A stretch of DNA of 64,000 nt from Hydrogenophaga taeniospiralis (GTDB taxonomy: Bacteria; Pseudomonadota; Gammaproteobacteria; Burkholderiales; Burkholderiaceae_C), in NCBI RefSeq assembly GCF_020510445.1, contig NZ_JAHBAG010000001.1, forward strand, positions 2,394,501 through 2,458,500. Direction: 5' to 3'. The position numbers were made by a program, and so were the translations under genes. This document shows, piece by piece, positions 17,583 through 26,051 of this stretch. Position 1 is the stretch's first letter; the number at the start of each line of letters is the position of its first letter. The notes beneath the pieces were generated by a model that was not told where the DNA came from, did not search any database, and was given only the letters and a program-made list of their open reading frames with translations.

Positions 17583-18484
17583 TTTCAGACTTCAAAGGCA
17601 AGACGGCGGTGCTGACCGGCGCCGGCTCGGGCTTCGGCCTCGAATGCGCGCGCATCGGCGCACAGCTCGGCATGAACCTTGTGTTGGTCGATGTGCAGCA
17701 GGACGCGCTGGACAAGGCCGAAGCGGAAATGAAGGCGGCCGGTGCGCAGGTGCTGGCCAGGCGCGTGGACGTGTCCAGCGCCGAACAGATGGAAGCACTC
17801 GCCGCCGACGTGGTGCAGCGCTTCGGCGCGCCGCATTTCGTGTTCAACAACGCCGGCGTGGGCTCCGGCGGCCTGGTCTGGGAAAACTCGGTGAAAGACT
17901 GGGAATGGGTGCTGGGCGTGAACCTCTGGGGCGTGATCCACGGCGTGCGCCTGTTCACGCCGCTGATGCTCGCCGCCGCAAAAGCCGACCCCGCGTTCCA
18001 GGGCCACATCGTCAACACCGCCAGCATGGCTGGCCTGCTCACGCCGCCCAACATGGGCATCTACAACGTGAGCAAACACGCGGTGGTGAGTCTCACCGAA
18101 ACGCTCTACCAGGACCTCAAGCTGGTGAGCGACCAGATCAGCGCCAGCGTGTTGTGCCCGTACTTCGTGCCCACCGGCATCAGCCAGAGCCACCGCAACA
18201 AACCCGCCGAACTGGTCGACGAGAAAGCCACGCAGAGCCAGCTGATCGGCCAGGCCATGAGCGACAAGGCCGTGAGCTCGGGCAAGGTCACGGCGGCCGA
18301 GGTGGCGCAGAAAGTGTTCGACGCCATCGCGGCCGACCGGTTCTACATCTTCAGCCACCCCAAGGCGCTGGGCAATGTGCGCGCGCGCATGGAGGGCATC
18401 GTCAACCAGACCAACCCGGCCGATCCGTTCCTCGAACGGCCCGAGATCGGCGTGGGTTTGCGCGCGGCGCTGCGCGCCGTGTGA
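17579..18484 (+). CDS. SDR-family NAD(P)-dependent oxidoreductase
   Basis: This 301-residue short-chain dehydrogenase begins at GTG with CAGGAGAC upstream, overlapping the GNAT stop. The cofactor motif TGAGSGFGLECA is at about 13-24, NNAGVGSGGLVWE follows, Ser lies in VNTASMAGL, and YNVSKHAVVSL carries the Tyr and Lys. The C-terminal third (about 200-301) is longer than in minimal SDRs and resembles the group acting on hydrophobic alcohols or ketones. It is followed after 13 bases by ogt. Substrate unknown. Confidence 0.87.
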   Translation: MISDFKGKTAVLTGAGSGFGLECARIGAQLGMNLVLVDVQQDALDKAEAEMKAAGAQVLARRVDVSSAEQMEALAADVVQRFGAPHFVFNNAGVGSGGLVWENSVKDWEWVLGVNLWGVIHGVRLFTPLMLAAAKADPAFQGHIVNTASMAGLLTPPNMGIYNVSKHAVVSLTETLYQDLKLVSDQISASVLCPYFVPTGISQSHRNKPAELVDEKATQSQLIGQAMSDKAVSSGKVTAAEVAQKVFDAIAADRFYIFSHPKALGNVRARMEGIVNQTNPADPFLERPEIGVGLRAALRAV

Positions 18485-18497
18485 GACCGAGGCGGCC

Positions 18498-19055
18498 ATG
18501 GCTGAGGGCGGTCACACCCTGTTCGACACCACCATCGGTGTCTGCGGCATCGCCTGGGGGCCGGAGGGTGTGGTCGCGGTGCAGCTGCCCGAGGCCGATG
18601 CCGCCCGCACCCGTGCGCGGTTGCTCATAGGACTGCCGCCACTGACCGAGGTGGCCCGGCCGCCGGCACCCGTGCAGGCCGCCATCGAAGGCATCCAGGC
18701 GCTGTTGAAGGGCGAGGCGCGGGACCTGCTCGAAGTGCCGCTGGACATGACCCGCCTCACGCCGTTCCAGCGCGAGGTCTATGCAATGGCCCGCGCCATA
18801 CCGCCCGGCCAGACCCGCACTTACGGCGAGATGGCCCGGGCCCTGGGCGATGCCGGCCTGGCGCGCGCCGTGGGGCAGGCCCTGGGCCACAACCCGTTTG
18901 CCCCGGTCGTGCCCTGCCATCGCGTGCTCGCGGCGGGCGCCCGCTCGGGTGGCTTCTCGGCCCGCGGCGGCGTGGCGACCAAGTTGCGCATGCTGCAGAT
19001 CGAAGGCGCGCAGATCGGTGGTGGGCCCGGTCTGTTCGATGGAGACGGCGCGTGA
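18498..19055 (+). CDS. ogt: Methylated-DNA-[protein]-cysteine S-methyltransferase
   Basis: A 185-residue suicide DNA-repair protein that takes the alkyl group from O6-alkylguanine onto its own cysteine. The active site is [12 protein letters not shown] (about 138-149), preceded by the helix-turn-helix with [26 protein letters not shown]. Length and layout fit Ogt rather than Ada. ATG 18498 was chosen over the longer open frame, which runs back into the SDR gene. Its last 4 bases overlap the start of the AraC-type gene (GTGA), an arrangement typical of ogt next to an Ada-like regulator, although the regulator here is not Ada. Confidence 0.88.
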   Translation: MAEGGHTLFDTTIGVCGIAWGPEGVVAVQLPEADAARTRARLLIGLPPLTEVARPPAPVQAAIEGIQALLKGEARDLLEVPLDMTRLTPFQREVYAMARAIPPGQTRTYGEMARALGDAGLARAVGQALGHNPFAPVVPCHRVLAAGARSGGFSARGGVATKLRMLQIEGAQIGGGPGLFDGDGA

Positions 19056-19972
19056 TCACCGCCACCGAGCTGCTGACGGGCGCCATCCGGGTGGTGGATT
19101 ACCGCTGCAGCGCCGGCCCCGCCGAGCAACCGTTCACCGAGCTGCACACAAGCCACTCGGTCTCCTACGTGCGCAAGGGGACCTTCGGCTACCGGGCGCG
19201 TGGCGCCTCGTACGAGCTGGTGGCCGGCTCGGTGCTGGTGGGTCACCCGGGCGACGAGTTCATGTGCACGCACGACCACCACGTCTGCGGCGACGAATGC
19301 CTGGCGTTTCACCTCTCGCCCGGCTTCGTCGATCTGGTCGGCGGCAACCAGGCCACCTGGCGCACCGGCGGTCTGCCGCCGCTGCCGGAACTCATGGTGC
19401 TGGGCGAGCTCGCGCAGGCGGTGGCCAGCGGCCGCAGCGATGCCGGTCTGGACGAAGTGGGCCTGTGGTTCGCGTCCCGCTTCGTGGACGTCGTGGCGGG
19501 CCGCCAGCGGGCGGCACAGACCGCGACCGGGCGCGACCGCCGCCGCGCCGTGGAGGCGGCGATGTGGATCGCCGCCCACTCGCACGAGGACATCGACCTG
19601 GACAGGGCGGCCGGCGAAGTGGCCTTGAGCCCGTTTCATTTCCTGCGGCTGTTCTCGCGCGTGCTGGGCGTCACGCCGCACCAGTACCTGGTGCGTTCGC
19701 GGCTGCGCCACGCGGCGCGGCTGCTCGCCGACAGCGAGCAACCGGTGACCGAGGTGGCCCTGGAGGTCGGGTTTGCCGATCTCAGCAACTTCGTGCGCAG
19801 CTTCCACCGCGCGGCCGGCGTCTCGCCGCGCGGCTTTCGCCAGGCCGCCCGAAACGGCCTGAAAAAGGACCGCAAGATTCTCCAAGACCGCGTGGCCGCC
19901 CTGATCGACGATGACCGCCTGATCAACCCATCAAGCAGGAAGCCATCGCCATGTACGACCACCTCGGACTGA
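19052..19972 (+). CDS. AraC-family transcriptional regulator
   Basis: A 306-residue regulator. The N-terminal cupin-like sensor domain has [14 protein letters not shown] and the Cys/His-rich segment [18 protein letters not shown] at about 70-87. Two C-terminal helix-turn-helix motifs (about 168-270) include [19 protein letters not shown] and [19 protein letters not shown]. The GTG start overlaps ogt by 4 bases, and its end overlaps the VOC gene by 22 bases (19951-19972). The Cys/His cluster could bind metal or sense an electrophile. Target genes unknown; ogt or the VOC gene are likely candidates. Confidence 0.85.
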   Translation: MITATELLTGAIRVVDYRCSAGPAEQPFTELHTSHSVSYVRKGTFGYRARGASYELVAGSVLVGHPGDEFMCTHDHHVCGDECLAFHLSPGFVDLVGGNQATWRTGGLPPLPELMVLGELAQAVASGRSDAGLDEVGLWFASRFVDVVAGRQRAAQTATGRDRRRAVEAAMWIAAHSHEDIDLDRAAGEVALSPFHFLRLFSRVLGVTPHQYLVRSRLRHAARLLADSEQPVTEVALEVGFADLSNFVRSFHRAAGVSPRGFRQAARNGLKKDRKILQDRVAALIDDDRLINPSSRKPSPCTTTSD

Positions 19973-20310
19973 AAGTCAAAGACCTCGCCGCGAGCATCCG
20001 CTTCTACGAAGTCGCGCTCGCCCCACTCGGCCACGAGCTGGGTTCCCACGACGACACCTGCGCCGGTCTGGGCCCGAAAGGCGCGCCCGCGCTGTGGCTC
20101 TATGCGACGAAGGGCGCCAAAGGCCCGGGCACGCACATCGCTTTCCGCGCCGCCGACCACCGGGCGGTGGACGCGTTCTACCAAGCGGGCCTGAAGGCTG
20201 GCGCCAAAGACAATGGCGGCCCGGGCCCGCGCCCCGACTACAGCCCGACCTACTACGCGGCCTTCTTGATCGACCCCGACGGCAACAACGTCGAAGCCGT
20301 CTGCCCCTGA
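19951..20310 (+). CDS. VOC-family (glyoxalase/dioxygenase fold) protein
   Basis: This 119-residue single-domain vicinal-oxygen-chelate protein has [20 protein letters not shown] at the start, then [19 protein letters not shown], and the C-terminal [17 protein letters not shown] with a metal-ligand Glu. Members include lyases, dioxygenases and resistance proteins. It overlaps the AraC-type regulator, so the two are translationally linked. AAGCAGGAAGCC lies before the ATG. It ends the long + strand gene run; a hairpin follows. Confidence 0.85.
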   Translation: MYDHLGLKVKDLAASIRFYEVALAPLGHELGSHDDTCAGLGPKGAPALWLYATKGAKGPGTHIAFRAADHRAVDAFYQAGLKAGAKDNGGPGPRPDYSPTYYAAFLIDPDGNNVEAVCP

Positions 20311-20353
20311 AGAAGGGGGGGGAGAAGCGCCACGGCCACCGTCGGTGGCCAGC

Positions 20354-20370
20354 CCACGGGCTATCACCAC
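20354..20370 (+). terminator. Hairpin after the VOC gene
   Basis: GGCCACC and GGTGGCC form a 7-bp perfect stem around GTC, 44 bases after the VOC stop. There is no T-run after it, so it may slow or end transcription only weakly. Confidence 0.35.
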
Positions 20371-20644
20371 ACGCCACCGCATGCCAGCACCGCTGTTCGC
20401 CGACGGCGCACGGCGCAGCCGCTTCGTCTGGTGTCGATTCAGGGTGTATGTGTGAGAAAGTAGTCATTTAGTCGTTAATAAGTATTGCGAAAGATGTACA
20501 AATGATCACAATCGCTTTCGTGTGATGCAACTTTGTAAGTGCAAGCAAGGGAGGTGCAAGCAGTGCACCGCAAAGAGCACCTCACTCCGTCATTGGTCGC
20601 TCATGGGGGGTGGCCGATGTTTCAACCTTGCTTGGAGTGTCATC
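20371..20644. other. A/T-richer gap before the pilin gene, no gene seen
   Basis: The 334 bases between the VOC gene and flp1 hold no convincing gene. Bases 20455-20520 are clearly A/T-rich. They contain TTGCGA (20485-20490) and CACAAT (20507-20512), 16 bases apart, a weak match to a sigma-70 promoter for the pilin gene. The following 120 bases would be an untranslated leader. Confidence 0.35.
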
Positions 20645-20845
20645 ATGGAAAAGCTGCTGATCGCAACCCGCCGTTTCCTTCGCGACGAAGAAGGCGTGAC
20701 CGCCATTGAGTACGGCCTGATCGCCGCGTTGATCGCTGTGGTGATCATCGTGGGGGCTGGTCTGGTGGGGACCAACCTCAACACCCTCTTTACCGATATC
20801 TCTGGCTGCCTGCAATCGCCGCCGGCGGGAGCCATCTGCGGCTGA
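20645..20845 (+). CDS. flp: Flp-type IVb pilin 1
   Basis: A prepilin of 66 residues. The leader ends in DEEG, and the mature part begins VTAIEYGLIAALIAVVIIVG; the Gly before the cut and Glu at +5 followed by Tyr are the Flp signature. The hydrophobic segment then assembles the Tad pilus fibre. The C-terminus has two cysteines (GCLQSPPAGAICG) that could form a disulphide. ATG 20645 was chosen because upstream in-frame sequence is not pilin-like. It is first in the Tad locus and probably strongly expressed from the A/T-rich region upstream. Confidence 0.93.
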   Translation: MEKLLIATRRFLRDEEGVTAIEYGLIAALIAVVIIVGAGLVGTNLNTLFTDISGCLQSPPAGAICG

Positions 20846-20959
20846 CCGGTGCTGGGTTGGCTGACCGAGAGGCCCAGCGATGGGCGGGCGGTCAGCCCAC
20901 CCGCGGCGGGCGATGCTCTTTTCCCCGCTGACCCGGTGAACACATCCAAGGTTTCCACC

Positions 20960-21142
20960 ATGCCAAGACCATCCCTCGGGTTTCGCCACTGGCAGCAAGG
21001 CGTGAGCGCCATCGAATATGGCTTGCTCGCCGCGCTGATCGCCTTGGTGGCCATCGTGGGCATGACGGCGCTGGGGAATGCCAATGAAGCGGGCTGGGAT
21101 GCGTGGGTGGCACGTGTGCTCGCCGTGATTTCACCTCCCTGA
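20960..21142 (+). CDS. Flp-type IVb pilin 2
   Basis: A second prepilin of 60 residues. The leader ends HWQQG and the mature start is VSAIEYGLLAALIALVAIVG, again with Glu+5-Tyr+6. The tail (GNANEAGWDAWVARVLAVISPP) lacks cysteines and differs from pilin 1, so this may be a minor pilin. ATG 20960 is used; the open frame extends upstream to 20849 but encodes nothing pilin-like. It lies 114 bases after pilin 1 and before the prepilin peptidase gene. Confidence 0.88.
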   Translation: MPRPSLGFRHWQQGVSAIEYGLLAALIALVAIVGMTALGNANEAGWDAWVARVLAVISPP

Positions 21143-21266
21143 ACCGGGCAGGCCTGCTTGCAGGCCGGGAGCGGTGCAGACGGCAAGGTCTGCGCGCCCG
21201 AATGAGAAAAACCATCGGTCCAACCCTTGGAGGGTGGCCGAGAGAGCGATAGAGACGACCGTTACC

Positions 21267-21287
21267 GGTTTTGCCGCTGGCAAAACC
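21267..21287 (+). terminator. Perfect hairpin between flp2 and the prepilin peptidase gene
   Basis: GGTTTTGCC and GGCAAAACC form a perfect 9-bp stem around GCT, 18 bases before ATG 21305. It has no T-run, so it could be an attenuator or mRNA-stability element separating abundant pilin mRNA from the assembly genes. It may also shape the leader of the peptidase gene. Confidence 0.4.
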
Positions 21288-21304
21288 CGAACTGGGAGTT
21301 GAAC

Positions 21305-21910
21305 ATGAACATCGGCATGGCACCTGGCGATTGGCAGGTAGGGGGCTTCGGCCTGCTGGCGTTGTGTCTCGCGCTGGCCGCGCTCTCCGATGGGCGGCGG
21401 CGCCGCATCCCGAACACGCTGGTGCTGGTGACCCTGCTGGTCGGCGTGTTGTTGAACACCTTCGGCCCCCAAGCTTTCCGCGACAACGACGGCCTGTTCT
21501 CGCTTTACCCCGGTGCCCTCGGCCTGGGGGCCAGCCTGCTGGGCGCGCTGGTGGCGCTGTTGGTCTTCCTTCCCTTTTACGCCTTGCGCGCCCTGGGCGC
21601 CGGTGACGTGAAGCTGTTTGCCGCCGTGGGCGCTTTCGCCGGCCCGGCCGCGAGCGTGAACCTCGCCCTGTGTGTGCTGCTGGCCGGTGGCCTGCTGGCG
21701 CTGGCCCGCATGGCCATGGCGCACAACGCCCGCCTGGTGGTGCGGAACACGCTGGCCGCACTGGGCCAGATGCTGCCGGGCTCGGTCGGTTCTTTCGATG
21801 CCGGCACCCAGACCGCCTGGCGCATGCCGTACGCGGTGGCCATCGCGCTCGGTGTCGTGGCCTACGCGGCCTGGCTGTTCAGCGGGCGCGAGCCCATCCT
21901 CAACTTTTGA
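21305..21910 (+). CDS. cpaA: Prepilin peptidase, TadV/CpaA type (A24)
   Basis: A 201-residue integral-membrane aspartic protease with about six hydrophobic segments. The two catalytic aspartates lie in LSDGRRRRIPN (about 29-39) and ALGAGDVKLFAAVGAF (GxGD motif, about 97-112). It cuts and probably methylates Flp prepilins and TadE/F pseudopilins. It lacks the N-terminal methylase domain of PilD, as TadV usually does. ATG 21305 lies after the hairpin and GAGTTGAAC. It is followed 9 bases later by an AAA+ ATPase gene. Confidence 0.9.
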   Translation: MNIGMAPGDWQVGGFGLLALCLALAALSDGRRRRIPNTLVLVTLLVGVLLNTFGPQAFRDNDGLFSLYPGALGLGASLLGALVALLVFLPFYALRALGAGDVKLFAAVGAFAGPAASVNLALCVLLAGGLLALARMAMAHNARLVVRNTLAALGQMLPGSVGSFDAGTQTAWRMPYAVAIALGVVAYAAWLFSGREPILNF

Positions 21911-21919
21911 AAGCCAGCC

Positions 21920-23272
21920 ATGCAAGAGCTTTCACTTTCCAGCACCTCCCCACTGCTCAAGGCCGCCGTGGCCGAGCCCTTCGTCGACGCGGTGGATGTG
22001 GAGGGCCTGCCCGCGTCGTTCGTGATCGACCTGGCCCTGCGGCATTTCGCGCGCAAGGGCGAGCTCAAGCTGTTCGCCGTGGCGCAGCAGCTGGGCCTGC
22101 CGGTGCCGGTGATGGACAACCTGATGTCCCAGATGCGCGGCCTGGGCCTGCTGGAGGTGCCGCGGCGCGGCACGCTGGAGGGCGACATCAGTTTTGCGCT
22201 CACCGACGCTGGCCAGCGCATGGCGCGCATGGCGTTTGACAAGTGCCAGTACGTGGGCCCGGCGCCCGTGCCGCTGGCCGACTACGTGGCCCAGGTCCGG
22301 GAACAGGCCCAGCACCAGGCCCCGGTGCGCGCCGAGCGCCTGCAGCAGGTGCTCAAGGACATGGTCCTGCCGCCCGAGCTGCTGCCCACGCTGGGCAGCG
22401 CGCTCAACTCGGGCAAGGCGATCTACCTGCACGGCGACAGCGGCACCGGCAAGACCTACCTGGCCGAGCACCTGGTGCGCACCCTCGAGGGGCACATCTG
22501 GGTGCCCCACGCGCTGTACGTCGATGGCGAGGTGGTGCAGGTGTTCGACCCCATCGTGCACAAGCGGGTGACCCTGGCGCCGGTGCCCGATCGCACGCTC
22601 GCCCGCGATCTGTCGGCCGACGGCCGCTGGGTGCGCAGCGAGCGGCCGGTGGTGATCGCCGGTGGCGAGCTCACCCTGGACACGCTCGACCTGGAATACG
22701 ACACCCACACCCGCCTGCACACGGCATCGCCCCAGTTGAAGGCCAACAACGGCATCTTCGTGATCGACGACCTGGGCCGCCAGCGCGTGAGCCCGAGCGA
22801 GCTCATGAACCGCTGGATCGTGCCCCTGGACCGCCACGTGGACTACCTGACGCTCAACACCGGCACCAAGTTCGCCGTGCCGTTCGACGTGCGGGTGATT
22901 TTCGCGAGCAACCTGCCGCCCGACGATCTGGTGGACCCGGCCTTTGCCCGCCGGCTGGGCTACAAGATCCGGATCGACGCGCTCGATGCCGCCCGCTACC
23001 GCAGCGTGGTGACGCAGGCCTGCGCGCGCACCGGCGTGCCCGAGGACCCGGCCGGGGTCGACCACCTCATCCACTTGCTGCACCCGCGCGACGGGCGGCC
23101 CTATTACCCCTGCATTCCCTTTGACGTGATCAGCAAGATCGCGGACCTCGGCCGCTACCTGGAGCAGCCCGCCCGCATGACCCCCGAGCGGCTGGAGTGG
23201 GCCTGGAACACCTACTTCGGCCGTGAGGATCACCACGGCATGGCCGCCATTCCTACGCATTCAGGAGAATGA
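21920..23272 (+). CDS. AAA+ ATPase with N-terminal winged-helix-like domain, inside the Tad locus
   Basis: A 450-residue protein that is not one of the standard Tad components. Residues 1-105 look like a DNA-binding-type helical/winged domain (LKLFAVAQQLGLPVPVMDNLMSQMRGLGLLEV). The AAA+ part has Walker A GDSGTGKTYL (172-181), Walker B GIFVIDDLGRQ (278-288), and a sensor-1 Asn in IFASNLPP (328-335). It has no membrane segment. It could be a chaperone-like ATPase or a regulator for pilus genes. Its stop overlaps the region of the cpaB start, so it is part of the operon. Function unknown. Confidence 0.8.
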   Translation: MQELSLSSTSPLLKAAVAEPFVDAVDVEGLPASFVIDLALRHFARKGELKLFAVAQQLGLPVPVMDNLMSQMRGLGLLEVPRRGTLEGDISFALTDAGQRMARMAFDKCQYVGPAPVPLADYVAQVREQAQHQAPVRAERLQQVLKDMVLPPELLPTLGSALNSGKAIYLHGDSGTGKTYLAEHLVRTLEGHIWVPHALYVDGEVVQVFDPIVHKRVTLAPVPDRTLARDLSADGRWVRSERPVVIAGGELTLDTLDLEYDTHTRLHTASPQLKANNGIFVIDDLGRQRVSPSELMNRWIVPLDRHVDYLTLNTGTKFAVPFDVRVIFASNLPPDDLVDPAFARRLGYKIRIDALDAARYRSVVTQACARTGVPEDPAGVDHLIHLLHPRDGRPYYPCIPFDVISKIADLGRYLEQPARMTPERLEWAWNTYFGREDHHGMAAIPTHSGE

Positions 23273-23274
23273 AA

Positions 23275-24129
23275 ATGCAAAGCAAACGCGCCTTCGTGAT
23301 GCTGGCCCTGTCGGTGCTGGCCGGTGTGGCCGCCGTGATCCTGGCCGCCCGCTGGATGGGGCAACAGGCTTCGGGCGAACGGACCACCGTGCTGGTGGCC
23401 ACGAGCGATCTCGATCTCGGTCAGGCGATCACCGCCCAGATGCTGCGCCCTGTTGCCTGGCCGGCCGGCGCGCAGCCGGAGGGGGCGTTCAACGACGCCA
23501 CCAAGCTCGAAGGCCGGGTGGTGCGCACCAGCATCTACAAGGGCGAGCCGGTGCTGGAGCCCAAACTGGCCCCCGAAGGGACCAAGGCCGGCCTGGACTC
23601 GGTCATCAAGCCGGGGCACCGCGCCATCACCGTCAAGGTCAACGAGGTGGTGGGCGTGGCCGGCTTCCTGGCACCGGGCAGCCATGTGGACCTGCTGGTG
23701 AACATCAAGGACGACCGCGAAACGACCATTTCGCGGGTGGTGCTGGAACGCATCATGGTGCTGGCCGTGGCCCAGGAGGCCCGGCGCCCGGAAGAAACCA
23801 AGGCCCGCGTGGTCAACGCCGTCACCCTGGAGGTGACCCCCGAGCAGGCCGAAAAGATCGACCTGGCCCGCAATGTGGGCACCTTGTCGCTCATGTTGCG
23901 CAACCAGGTGGACACGCAGGACAGCGCCACCGAGGGCATCACCCGCAAGGACCTGTTCGGCGATGAACCGCCCGTGGTGAGCCCCCCGGCGGCCGTGGCC
24001 GTCGTCAAGAAGGCCGCACCGGTGCGCCGCGCCACCGCGCCGCGCAAGCCCGCACCCAGCGCCCCGGCCGAGCCCACCAACACGGTGGAGTTGATCCGCG
24101 GCATCCAGAAGTCTTCGTCCCCCTACTGA
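23275..24129 (+). CDS. cpaB: Flp pilus assembly protein CpaB/RcpC
   Basis: This 284-residue protein has an N-terminal membrane anchor, then a SAF domain (about 40-100, with VLVATSDLDLGQAITAQML) and an RcpC/CpaB domain containing VNEVVGVAGFLAPGSHVDLLV. A Pro/Ala-rich tail follows. It works in the periplasm with the secretin. AGGAG at 23263-23267 is 7 bases before ATG 23275 but only 1 base before ATG 23269, so 23275 is the better start. It lies between the AAA+ gene and the secretin gene. Confidence 0.9.
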   Translation: MQSKRAFVMLALSVLAGVAAVILAARWMGQQASGERTTVLVATSDLDLGQAITAQMLRPVAWPAGAQPEGAFNDATKLEGRVVRTSIYKGEPVLEPKLAPEGTKAGLDSVIKPGHRAITVKVNEVVGVAGFLAPGSHVDLLVNIKDDRETTISRVVLERIMVLAVAQEARRPEETKARVVNAVTLEVTPEQAEKIDLARNVGTLSLMLRNQVDTQDSATEGITRKDLFGDEPPVVSPPAAVAVVKKAAPVRRATAPRKPAPSAPAEPTNTVELIRGIQKSSSPY

Positions 24130-24138
24130 GGAAGCATC

Positions 24139-25707
24139 ATGAAAACACCCGTTCTGCATGCACTGAGCGCTTCCATCTGGGCAGCGGGCCTGCTCACCGC
24201 GACCACCTGGGCGCAAACCCCCCAAACCCCCGTGACCAAGGGCGTGACCACCACCAAGGTGGCCGCGGCGCCGATGTCGGTCGATGTCGGCACCGATCTG
24301 GCCGCCATCGGGCCATCGCTGAACCTGACCATCGGCAAGTCGACCCTGCTGCGCATGCCGTCGGCCGTGACGCGGATTTCGCTCGGCAACCCCAGCGTGG
24401 CCGACGTGACGCTGATCAGCGCGACCGAGCTGTACCTGCTGGGAAAGACCTACGGCTCGACCAACCTCATCGTCTGGCGCAAGGGGAGCGGGCCGACCGC
24501 CATCGACGTCAACGTGAACATCGACCACCAGCGCATGGAGGCCAAGCTGCGCGAGTTGCTGCCGAATGAAAAGGGCATCCAGGTGCGCCCGGCGGCCGAC
24601 TCGGTGATCCTCACCGGCATGGTGTCGAGCGCCGTCAAGGCCAAGGCGGCCGAGGAGATCGCCGCGGCCTTCGTGCGCGACGTGAACAAGAGCCTGGTGC
24701 TGCCGGTGGTGGCGGGCGACAACCGGGCCGAGTCGGGCACCAAGCTGGCGGTCAGCAGCGGTGGCGGCGGCGGCGCGGCGGCGGCCAACACGGCGGGCGC
24801 CAAGGTGGTCAACCTGCTGAGCATTGCCGAGGCCCAGCAGGTGATGCTGGAAGTGACTGTGGCCGAGGTGTCCAAGACGCTCATGGACAAGATGGGCGCC
24901 AACCTGCTCTTCACCCGCACCAACGGCAGCTGGACGTATGGCATCTCGTCGGCTTTTGGCGGCGATGGCCGCGGCCTGCTCAGCGCCCTCAAGAGCAACG
25001 GCAATGGCATCGATATCGACGCCGAGAAGAGCAACGGCCTGGTGAAGATCCTCGCCGAGCCCAATCTGGTGGCCATCAGCGGCCAGGAAGCCAGCTTTCT
25101 CGCGGGCGGCAAGATATTCATCCCGGTGGCGCGCAGCAACGACGCGACCGGTGGCACCACCATCACGCTGGAAGAGAAGGAGTTTGGCGTGGGCGTGAAA
25201 TTCACCCCCACGGTGCTCGAAGGCGGCCGCATCCACCTGAAGGTCGCGCCCGAAGTGTCCGAGCTGTCGCAGACCGGCACGCCGTTCACCACGGTGAATG
25301 GCCAGACGGCGATCCTGCCCAGCTTCACCACCCGCCGCGCACAGACCTCGGTGCAGCTCATGGACGGCCAGAGCCTGGCGATTGCCGGCCTGATCAAGAA
25401 CAACGTGCGCCAGGCCATGGACGCGTTGCCCGGCCTGGGTGAGGTGCCGGTGCTGGGCGCCCTGTTCCGCAGCAACGAGTTCCAGGGCGATCGCAGCGAA
25501 CTCATGTTCGTGATCACGCCGCGCCTGGTCAAGCCGATCGACCCGGGCTACATCCTGCCCACCGACGGCTACAAGCCGCCCAGCCGGTCCGAGTTCTACC
25601 TCGGCAACCAGCTCGAAGGTTCGGGCCGTGTCGACGTGCCCGCCGACCGACCCGCCGCCATGCCACCGGCCCCGGCCGCGGGCAGCGGCGGCATGGAAGT
25701 GAAGTAA
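24139..25707 (+). CDS. cpaC: Tad secretin RcpA/CpaC
   Basis: An outer-membrane secretin of 522 residues through which the Flp pilus leaves the cell. A signal peptide comes first (cut near TTWAQT). Two N-domains follow, the first with SLNLTIGKSTLLRMPSAVTR and ISLGNPSVADVTLI. The C-terminal secretin domain has ILAEPNLVAISGQEASFLAGG, VGVKFTPTVLEGGRIHLKV and LMDGQSLAIAGLI. A Gly/Ala-rich linker lies near 210-220. GAGGAAGC precedes the ATG. Length is normal. Confidence 0.92.
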   Translation: MKTPVLHALSASIWAAGLLTATTWAQTPQTPVTKGVTTTKVAAAPMSVDVGTDLAAIGPSLNLTIGKSTLLRMPSAVTRISLGNPSVADVTLISATELYLLGKTYGSTNLIVWRKGSGPTAIDVNVNIDHQRMEAKLRELLPNEKGIQVRPAADSVILTGMVSSAVKAKAAEEIAAAFVRDVNKSLVLPVVAGDNRAESGTKLAVSSGGGGGAAAANTAGAKVVNLLSIAEAQQVMLEVTVAEVSKTLMDKMGANLLFTRTNGSWTYGISSAFGGDGRGLLSALKSNGNGIDIDAEKSNGLVKILAEPNLVAISGQEASFLAGGKIFIPVARSNDATGGTTITLEEKEFGVGVKFTPTVLEGGRIHLKVAPEVSELSQTGTPFTTVNGQTAILPSFTTRRAQTSVQLMDGQSLAIAGLIKNNVRQAMDALPGLGEVPVLGALFRSNEFQGDRSELMFVITPRLVKPIDPGYILPTDGYKPPSRSEFYLGNQLEGSGRVDVPADRPAAMPPAPAAGSGGMEVK

Positions 25708-25718
25708 GGAGCATCAAC

Positions 25719-26009
25719 ATGTCCACCACCACCTTGTCCCTTCGCCTGGCCTCTGTGTTGGCCACCGCCAGCCTGCTGGCGGCCTGCGCCAGCACCACGC
25801 CGCAGCTCGACGCCGCGTTCGGCGACGCGGTGCGCGAGGCCCGCGCGGCCCAGACCCTCAACCCCAAGGCTTCGGAGAACACCGATCCGGTGCTGGGCAT
25901 CGACGGCAAGGCCGGGGCCGCGGCGCAGCAGCGCTACCAGGAGTCGTTCCAGGCGCCGCCCAAGACCTTCGAGATCATCAACATCGGCGGGACCATCACG
26001 GGCAACTGA
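25719..26009 (+). CDS. Small predicted lipoprotein of the Tad locus
   Basis: A 96-residue protein with a signal peptide and lipobox LLAACA (Cys at 23). The rest is short and polar, ending FEIINIGGTITGN. Its place directly after the secretin suggests a pilotin-like or CpaD-like helper for secretin placement, but the sequence has no recognisable domain. AAGGAGCATCAAC gives a strong ribosome site. Role inferred from position only. Confidence 0.7.
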   Translation: MSTTTLSLRLASVLATASLLAACASTTPQLDAAFGDAVREARAAQTLNPKASENTDPVLGIDGKAGAAAQQRYQESFQAPPKTFEIINIGGTITGN

Positions 26010-26051
26010 GCCTCGATGGCCCAGGCCCGGTCCCGTTTTCTGGAGAGAAGC

